Assembly: GCA_955652855.1 (NCBI GenBank)
Contig: CATPCN010000049.1
Coordinates: 1 to 10,387, forward strand
DNA from: an uncultured Chthoniobacterales bacterium
Lineage (GTDB): Bacteria > Verrucomicrobiota > Verrucomicrobiae > Chthoniobacterales > UBA10450
Length of the DNA stretch: 10,387 nt
Reading direction: 5' to 3'
The notes below the pieces were generated by a model. The model was not told the origin of the DNA. It did not search any database and was given only the letters and a program-made list of their open reading frames with translations. This document shows positions 8,701 to 10,387 of the stretch, piece by piece. The stretch's first letter is position 1, and each line of letters begins with the position of its first letter. A program made the position numbers and the translations under genes.

Positions 8701-8893
8701 GATCCAACGAAAGAAAGCTCTCCTCGAGAGAGCGCGGGCCAATAACCAGCCTGCTTCGTACATTCGGATGCTCGATGGTGGAATTCGGAACTTGACGGCG
8801 GAACGGGAGAGTCGAGAGTCGCTAATCGATCGACTTCGGTCCGTAACCGCTGAGCACATCCCGACGGCAGCCGGCATCCTTCAGGTATTGTGA
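5732..8893 (+). CDS. RapA-like SNF2-family DEAD/DEAH helicase
   Basis: This is a complete 1053-residue SNF2-family ATPase with all helicase motifs intact, expected to translocate on or remodel nucleic acid or nucleoprotein. Residues ~14-65 (GDIVVRRNKRDERGTV, then FYRVLFP) resemble the small SH3/Tudor-like fold at the N-terminus of RapA. Walker A is DEVGLGKT at 135-142, DEAH is at 241-244 and TATP at 271-274. An acidic stretch (EEQSDMDGEDWN) lies at 499-510. Lobe 2 begins near PIIIFSYFKKTLEYL at 559-573. Motif V is SSEVGSEGLDFQ at 613-624 and motif VI is QRIGRIDRFGQ at 643-653. The last ~390 residues have no motif I can name, and the end is charged and helical. The ATG at 5732 is preferred. 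A TTG two codons upstream at 5726 is possible, and neither has a good ribosome binding site. The Hsp70-like gene follows after 13 bases, implying an operon. The gene resembles the DrmD-like helicase opposite it in its core motifs. Confidence 0.9.
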   Translation: MQPEAKEVTLLFQHGDIVVRRNKRDERGTVRGSAQTLAGRNFYRVLFPSSPNPVQVPEGDLEKINLDMSIEDRLLNGEFGDKSTFSRLLTYERLRHPLQDTLYSLRATRTEFQAYQFKPLLKFLRSAKQRLLLADEVGLGKTIEAGFILCEMLARHPHTFRRALIVCKASLCIKWQMEMRKRFDLRFDIWRAEQLREFLRRYSDDEDIEMRAICSLESFRNSTVMQEWEAMPPPLDVLVIDEAHHLKNSETNSHKACRNAAESADAVLALTATPIQMGSRDLFNLLSLLDEDEFASFQYFEACMLFNRSIVQAEQRVTQTDPERFSAVHNILKALGDDKSHLLREALSEASLRSSPFELAQGWMTVSRALRQHPLYAETLRQLIESDPASRRATVEIQRNLAELNFLSRIFSRTRRRDVHLGTVRSASVVTIRMTDAERGFYRAVVDFVRARYRSEGKDVALLFGLMMPQRQLASCIPAMVEYYESQVGTAPLAGGLNEEQSDMDGEDWNGPRAEDPAGRGQQLRELISKWYRDGQPDSKFEALRQSLEQLQATQPGEPIIIFSYFKKTLEYLARKLGALGYSTTVISGSFTPAEREQRISSFREGRYQILLSSEVGSEGLDFQFCHILFNYDLPWNPMVVEQRIGRIDRFGQKAERILIFNLSAPGTIEDEILNRLYRRINLFESYIGDLEAILGDEITSLTKDLFDPEISEEQRKERIDQAGLLLEKRKVQFEEWERSSPQFIGHDEYYRQEVDRAQVLGRFIRAEDLVVFVADFLAHYDRRSELVADGPGVYRFDASERLVQFVINQPEDSQKAEFCRGLHQKSLQMTFDSEIAEHDKDIIFVHVRHFFIRGIVDEYRKGESNFHPVARVRLTSSDSLPPGDYLYLLARATIRAAREQDTLLPVVVNLQSFEALDEDAAELCLGRVVSEGTDAPVPALDNELLRRAYSVAESVLAERFQGRRDSVERLNQTFVDARLASVRESYRLKIQRKKALLERARANNQPASYIRMLDGGIRNLTAERESRESLIDRLRSVTAEHIPTAAGILQVL

Positions 8894-8906
8894 ACCGTGA
8901 GGTCCG
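8894..8906 (+). promoter_or_regulatory. Ribosome binding site for the Hsp70-like gene
   Basis: The 13-base gap after the helicase stop contains GAGG at 8899-8902, four bases before the ATG at 8907. The spacing is short but usable, and it supports this start and joint expression with the helicase. A GTG at 8897 is in a different frame and is not the start. Confidence 0.55.
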
Positions 8907-10376
8907 ATGAAGATCATTGTTCTGCTGCGTTCAAGCGGTCTGCAACGGATTCTCTCTCGCATTCGGGACCGTTTTCTGCGCAGGAAGGCCCCGGTGGTAT
9001 CTGCGGCTCCACCTGGTGTGCCTCCAACTCCGCTCACCAGCGGTCCAACCGCAGAGCCGGGTACGGAGGTCTCCCACACGCCAAGCCCGCGAAGCGAGCG
9101 AACGCTCGTCATCGGTGTCGATTTCGGGACGAACTCGACGAAAGTCATTTGGCAGGACTTAAGCAATAACAACTTTGAAGTGTTTCGATGGCGACCCGTC
9201 ACGAAGCGTCTGGTTTCGATGCTTCTGCCGTCCACGGTCACGCTAAGAGACGGATTGATTCACTTTGGGATTTCGGAACCAGACGTCCGCGATGGGGATG
9301 TCTGGCTGCACTCGATTAAGCTGTGTGTCCTATGTCGCCGAAAACCCTCCATCTGTCGGTGCGGCAATCCTCTGGCTCGAGACGGCACGATACGTTTGCC
9401 TGGAGTGATCGATGCGATGCCGGCCAGCTCCTTCGCATGCCTATTCTTGGCATACGTGTTCCGTGAGGTCGAGAGCGGGTTGATCAGTCAGTTCCCGGAC
9501 GATGATCTGCTTCTCATCTGGAACATTGGATGTCCCATGGACCACCTTGATGTTACGGACCGGCGGACTGAGTGGGAGAGAATGGCAGGCACCGCCATGG
9601 AACTCCGTGGGAAGGCCTCGAACCCAACAGACAGCACACTGTTGGCCGAGGCAACTCAACTCATGGAGAACATAATCGTCGGCCCTCCGAGCATCCGCAA
9701 CTATTTTGTACAGCCCGAAGGTCTGGCTGCTGTCAAGGCCTTCCTCGAATCGCCCCACGCAGAGCTGAAAACATACGCGATCGTAGACGTAGGCGCCGGG
9801 ACTACAGAGGTCTCGTTCTTCTTTAACGGCAGGATCATGAGTGAACCTGGACACCCTCATCGGCCGAGCTACCTTGCCGATTCGACCGAGGCGGTTGGAG
9901 GCGGTAAGATCGACCTGGAACTTGCTCAAGCCTGGAACTGCTCCGCTATAGAGGCTCGCCGGCGAAAAGAATTAGGCCACGATCCGATCCCCATGGTCTC
10001 AACGATAGGCGAGATCTGCATACAATACGAGCGTACCTGCACCGAGATCCTGAGGCAGCAGAGGCTCATGTCTCCCCACGACAAGCGATTTGATCTTTTT
10101 GTCATTGGCGGTGGTGGGCGACTCCGTCTTCTACAGGGAGCGTTGCAGCATCGTCGGCTTCCGGGAGGTTTTGTCCGCGAAAGTTGGCGGCAACTCGGAC
10201 CGCCGAAAAGTCTCAGGAACAGAGCAGACATCGAAACGGACTACGACTTCCTCGCGAATGCCTGTGGCCTCGCGAGCTCTCTGGACTGGGAGTACTTTCC
10301 ACCGAGAGATGTCCCGCCAATGGCTCAATTGCCGACGAGGCCGAAGCCCGATGTCGAGGAATACTATCCGAAGTGA
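8907..10376 (+). CDS. Hsp70/actin-fold ATPase with a Cys cluster and no substrate-binding domain
   Basis: This 489-residue protein carries the nucleotide-binding signatures of the Hsp70/actin superfamily. Phosphate 1 is VIGVDFGTNSTKV at 68-80. Phosphate 2 is IVDVGAGTTEVS at 292-303, with E301 at the position usually held by aspartate. The adenosine motif is VIGGGGR at 399-405, and GGGKID at 331-336 fits the GGxxxD segment. The connect-1-like segment reads VQPEGLAAV at 268-276, apparently with Gln where Hsp70 has a catalytic Glu. There is no room for an Hsp70 substrate-binding domain after the ATPase domain. C140, C143, C150 and C152 (CxxC-x6-CxC) form a likely metal site between the phosphate loops. 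Residues 1-28 are basic and amphipathic and ~29-62 are rich in Pro, Ser and Thr. It lies just downstream of the RapA-like helicase, so the two probably act together. ParM-like or HSPA12-like ATPases are the nearest general comparisons. I cannot name its role. Confidence 0.8.
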   Translation: MKIIVLLRSSGLQRILSRIRDRFLRRKAPVVSAAPPGVPPTPLTSGPTAEPGTEVSHTPSPRSERTLVIGVDFGTNSTKVIWQDLSNNNFEVFRWRPVTKRLVSMLLPSTVTLRDGLIHFGISEPDVRDGDVWLHSIKLCVLCRRKPSICRCGNPLARDGTIRLPGVIDAMPASSFACLFLAYVFREVESGLISQFPDDDLLLIWNIGCPMDHLDVTDRRTEWERMAGTAMELRGKASNPTDSTLLAEATQLMENIIVGPPSIRNYFVQPEGLAAVKAFLESPHAELKTYAIVDVGAGTTEVSFFFNGRIMSEPGHPHRPSYLADSTEAVGGGKIDLELAQAWNCSAIEARRRKELGHDPIPMVSTIGEICIQYERTCTEILRQQRLMSPHDKRFDLFVIGGGGRLRLLQGALQHRRLPGGFVRESWRQLGPPKSLRNRADIETDYDFLANACGLASSLDWEYFPPRDVPPMAQLPTRPKPDVEEYYPK

Positions 10377-10387
10377 CTTCGAACTCC

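Noticed and set aside
10369..10381. Inverted repeat CGAAGTGACTTCG at the end of the Hsp70-like gene as a terminator
   Set aside because: The arms are six bases with a one-base centre, too tight for a hairpin, and no T-run is visible before the window ends.

Overview
The window looks like a bacterial defence island. It comes from a high-GC genome: sample rows run about 68% GC in the leftward helicase and about 53-58% in the rightward genes. I cannot name the organism. Coding density is near complete, with no tRNA, rRNA, CRISPR array or recognisable transposase.

Left half (1-5669, minus strand): two genes read leftward from a divergent control region. The first is an SNF2-family helicase that I read as DrmD of class 1 DISARM (2542-5669). 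Its stop overlaps, as TAATG, the start of a large N6-adenine DNA methyltransferase of the Eco57I/DrmMI type, which runs off the left edge before its catalytic NPPY-type motif. The helicase reading frame is broken near 4125-4160, exactly between the two RecA lobes. As written, the first lobe (Walker A, DEAH, TATP) and the second lobe (motifs V and VI) sit in different frames. This is a natural inactivation, a sequencing or assembly error, or less likely a recoding event.

Centre (5670-5731): a 62-base AT-rich gap between head-to-head genes. It holds a perfect 12-base palindrome and is the only obvious place for promoters of both operons.

Right half (5732-10376, plus strand): a 1053-residue RapA-like SNF2 ATPase is followed 13 bases later by a 489-residue Hsp70/actin-fold ATPase. 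The latter has no substrate-binding domain, a CxxC-x6-CxC cluster between its phosphate loops and a basic, proline-rich N-terminal tail. I do not recognise this helicase plus Hsp70-like pair as a named system. It is the best candidate here for an undescribed defence or DNA-remodelling module.

Taken together: in DISARM the methylase is thought to mark host DNA while the helicases and partner proteins act on incoming unmodified DNA. The remaining genes (drmA, drmB, drmC) would be expected to the left of the window. The rightward pair faces the DISARM-like operon from a shared intergenic region. It could be an accessory to that operon or an independent system in the same island.
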